Positions 59,688 through 64,000 of a stretch of DNA of 64,000 nucleotides are shown here, one piece after another (within the stretch, counting starts at the first letter, position 1; every line of letters begins with the position of its first letter). Made by a program: the position numbers and the translations under genes. Under the pieces are notes generated by a model. It did not search any database and was not told the origin of the DNA. It saw only the letters and a program-made list of their open reading frames with translations. The DNA lies in NCBI RefSeq assembly GCF_000730565.1, contig NZ_BBIQ01000009.1, positions 1 to 64,000 on the forward strand. The letters run 5' to 3'. Source of the stretch: Pseudomonas fulva NBRC 16637 = DSM 17717 (GTDB taxonomy: Bacteria; Pseudomonadota; Gammaproteobacteria; Pseudomonadales; Pseudomonadaceae).

Positions 59688-60898
59688 TCTTCGGCATCCT
59701 CAAGCCCTATCCGTCGCCGCTGATCAGCGGCCGTGGCATCGACCTGGACTTCCCCCTGCTGGCCGGTTGCCTGGCGCTGCTGGGCCTGGGCCTGGTGATG
59801 ATCACTTCCGCCTCCTCGGAAGTGGCCGCCGTTCAGTCCGGCAACCCGCTTTACCACATGTACCGGCACCTGGTTTACGTTTTCCTCGGGCTGGTCGCCT
59901 GTGGCGCGACCATGATGGTGCCAATTGCCACCTGGCAGCGCATGGGCTTCATGATGCTCCTGGGGGCCTTCGGCCTGTTGGTCATGGTGCTGGTGCCCGG
60001 GATCGGGCGCGAGGTCAACGGCTCGATGCGCTGGATCGGCTTCAGCTTCTTCAACGTCCAGCCGTCTGAAATCGCCAAGGTATTCGTGGTCATCTACCTT
60101 GCCGGCTACCTGGTACGCCGTCAGACCGAGGTGCGGGAAAGCTGGATGGGCTTTTTCAAGCCGTTCATCGTGCTGCTGCCCATGGCTGGCCTGCTGCTGA
60201 TGGAGCCGGACTTCGGCGCCACCGTGGTGATGATGGGGGCGGCGGCTGCCATGCTGTTCCTGGGTGGGGTGGGGCTGTTCCGATTCAGCCTGATGGTGGT
60301 GCTGGCGGTTGTCGCGGTGTTCGTGCTGGTGCAGGCGCAGCCCTATCGAATGGCGCGACTGATCACCTTCACCGACCCCTGGTCCGATCAGTTCGGCTCC
60401 GGCTACCAGTTGACTCAGGCCCTGATCGCATTCGGGCGTGGCGAGTGGCTTGGCGTGGGCCTGGGCAACAGCGTGCAGAAGCAGTTCTACCTGCCTGAAG
60501 CGCACACCGACTTCGTGTTCTCGGTGCTGGCCGAAGAGCTGGGTGTGGTGGGCTCGCTGGTCACCATCGCGCTGTTCGTCTTCGTCACTGTCCGTGCGCT
60601 GTACATCGGGCTCTGGGCCGAAAAAGCCAAACAGTTCTTCGCCGCGTACATGGCCTTCGGGCTGGCCTTCCTGTGGATTGGTCAGTTCCTGATCAACATT
60701 GGCGTGAACGTCGGTTTGCTGCCGACCAAAGGCCTGACCCTGCCGTTCCTCAGCTATGGCGGCAGCTCGCTGGTCATCTGTTGCGCGTGTGTGGGGCTGC
60801 TGCTGCGCATCGAATGGGAAAGCCGTACCCACCTGGGCAGCGAGGAGCACGAATTCAGCGAAAGCGATTTTGCCGAGGAGCCTGCCCATGGCCGCTGA
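59684..60898 (+). CDS. ftsW: FtsW, septal peptidoglycan glycosyltransferase (SEDS)
   Basis: 404 residues, about ten membrane helices, polymerises lipid II with FtsI. Conserved MVLVPGIGREVNGSMRWI, QPSEIAKV, EPDFGATVV, and FLSYGGSSL. ATGA overlap with murD; runs 11 bases into murG. Confidence 0.95.
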   Translation: MIFGILKPYPSPLISGRGIDLDFPLLAGCLALLGLGLVMITSASSEVAAVQSGNPLYHMYRHLVYVFLGLVACGATMMVPIATWQRMGFMMLLGAFGLLVMVLVPGIGREVNGSMRWIGFSFFNVQPSEIAKVFVVIYLAGYLVRRQTEVRESWMGFFKPFIVLLPMAGLLLMEPDFGATVVMMGAAAAMLFLGGVGLFRFSLMVVLAVVAVFVLVQAQPYRMARLITFTDPWSDQFGSGYQLTQALIAFGRGEWLGVGLGNSVQKQFYLPEAHTDFVFSVLAEELGVVGSLVTIALFVFVTVRALYIGLWAEKAKQFFAAYMAFGLAFLWIGQFLINIGVNVGLLPTKGLTLPFLSYGGSSLVICCACVGLLLRIEWESRTHLGSEEHEFSESDFAEEPAHGR

Positions 60899-61959
60899 AG
60901 GCAAGAACGTATTGATCATGGCTGGCGGAACCGGCGGTCACGTGTTCCCGGCGCTGGCCTGCGCGCGCGAGTTCCAGGCGCGTGGCTATACCGTGCACTG
61001 GCTGGGTACCCCGCGAGGTATCGAGAATGAATTGGTGCCCCAGGCCGGCCTTACCCTGCATCAGATTCAGGTCACCGGCCTGCGTGGCAAGGGCAAGCTG
61101 TCGCTGCTCAAGGCCCCATTGACCCTGGTCAAGGCCGTGCTGCAGGCCCGGCGCATCATCCGCGCGCTCAAGCCTGCCTGTGTGCTGGGCTTCGGCGGGT
61201 ACGTCACAGGCCCCGGCGGCGTGGCAGCGCGCCTTTGCGGGGTGCCGCTGATCATTCATGAGCAAAATGCCCGCGCTGGCACCGCCAACCGTTTGCTGGT
61301 GCCTCTGGCTGCACGGGTGTGCGAAGCCTTCCCCGACACCTTCCATGCCAGTGAAAAGCGCCGCACCACAGGCAATCCGGTGCGTGCGGAACTGTTCATG
61401 GATGCCGAGCGCCCTGCGCTTGGCCAGCGCCAACCGCACCTGCTGGTACTCGGCGGTAGCCTGGGCGCGGAACCCTTGAATACTTTGTTGCCTAAGGCGC
61501 TGTCCGAAGTGCCCGAAGCCGTGCGCCCCAAGGTGTTCCACCAGGCGGGCAAGCAACATGCGTCGATCACCGCCGAGCGATACCGCGAAGCGGGTGTCCA
61601 GGCGCAGGTCGAGCCCTTCATCAAGGACATGGCCCAAGCCTATGGCTGGGCCGACCTGGTGGTCTGCCGTGCCGGGGCCCTCACCGTCAGCGAGCTGGCG
61701 GCAGCGGGCCTGCCCTCGATGCTGGTGCCCTTGCCCCATGCGATCGACGACCACCAGACCCATAACGCCCATTATCTGGCCCGCGAAGGCGCTGCCTTCC
61801 TGATGCCACAAGCGACAACTGGCGCAGCGCAGCTCGCTGAACGCCTGAACGAGGTGCTGATGCAACCCGAGAAACTGACTGTCATGGCCGGTACCGCAAG
61901 ACGCCTGGCCAAACCTGCTGCAACCAGCACCGTCGTCGATATCTGCCTGGAGGTGGCCC

Positions 61960-61967
<8 letters not shown>
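60888..61967 (+). CDS. murG: MurG, lipid II-forming GlcNAc transferase
   Basis: 359 residues from ATG 60888 with GAGGAG upstream. [12 protein letters not shown] glycine loop, [24 protein letters not shown], and [15 protein letters not shown] are the family motifs. Peripheral on the inner membrane face. Overlaps ftsW and murC. Confidence 0.96.

Positions 61968-64000
<2,033 letters not shown>

Overview
The window comes from a high-GC pseudomonad, almost certainly of the Pseudomonas putida group. The grounds are the alg8-alg44-algK-algE-algG alginate operon behind algD, the fused cysNC, the mdeR/mdeA (methionine gamma-lyase) pair, a Pseudomonas-type rnpB directly before the mra/dcw cluster, and P. 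putida-like palindromic repeats between genes. I assigned this by reading alone; no database search was possible.

Layout. 1-7919 (minus): start of the alginate operon (algD, alg8, alg44, algK, algE, 5' part of algG), preceded by a good candidate AlgU promoter about 430 bases upstream of algD. 8380-10752: an accessory patch with a small secreted protein, a hypothetical protein and an ABC ATPase that has no permease and a short C-terminus. 10774-18132: yaaA, a divergent polysaccharide-deacetylase-like protein, a PIN-PhoH ATPase, moaC-moaD-moaE, rhlB and a carboxylesterase. 18269-22621: the aapJQMP amino acid transporter behind a sigma-54 promoter motif. 22694-27969: algW, a Nif3-like gene, then cysD and cysNC for sulfate activation.

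27990-32228 is the most unusual part. It holds an intact S-type-pyocin-like DNase bacteriocin and its immunity gene, both on the minus strand. Downstream lies a decayed second DNase tail, a second immunity gene broken by one frameshift, and a decayed COG0523 (CobW-like) C-terminal remnant ending in a palindromic repeat. It reads as the record of successive toxin/immunity module turnover.

32341-50218: mdeR/mdeA, a possible 29-residue small protein, yhcB, a hydrolase, trpS with a C-terminal extension, zapE, a GlxA-type regulator, an aldo/keto reductase, rplM-rpsI, petABC (cytochrome bc1), sspA-sspB, and the minus-strand lpoA-yraN-diaA-dolP group opposite rsmI. 50285-64000: rnpB, then the division and cell wall cluster mraZ-rsmH-ftsL-ftsI-murE-murF-mraY-murD-ftsW-murG-murC-ddlB (cut by the window end). 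It is tightly overlapped and starts with a sigma-70-like promoter and three MraZ boxes at 10-base spacing.

How the parts connect. algW, the site-1 protease of the AlgU envelope-stress pathway, lies in the same window as the alginate operon that pathway controls. lpoA-like and mra/dcw genes act in peptidoglycan synthesis. Most of the window is conserved core genome. The accessory signal is concentrated at 8.4-10.8 kb and 28.0-32.2 kb.
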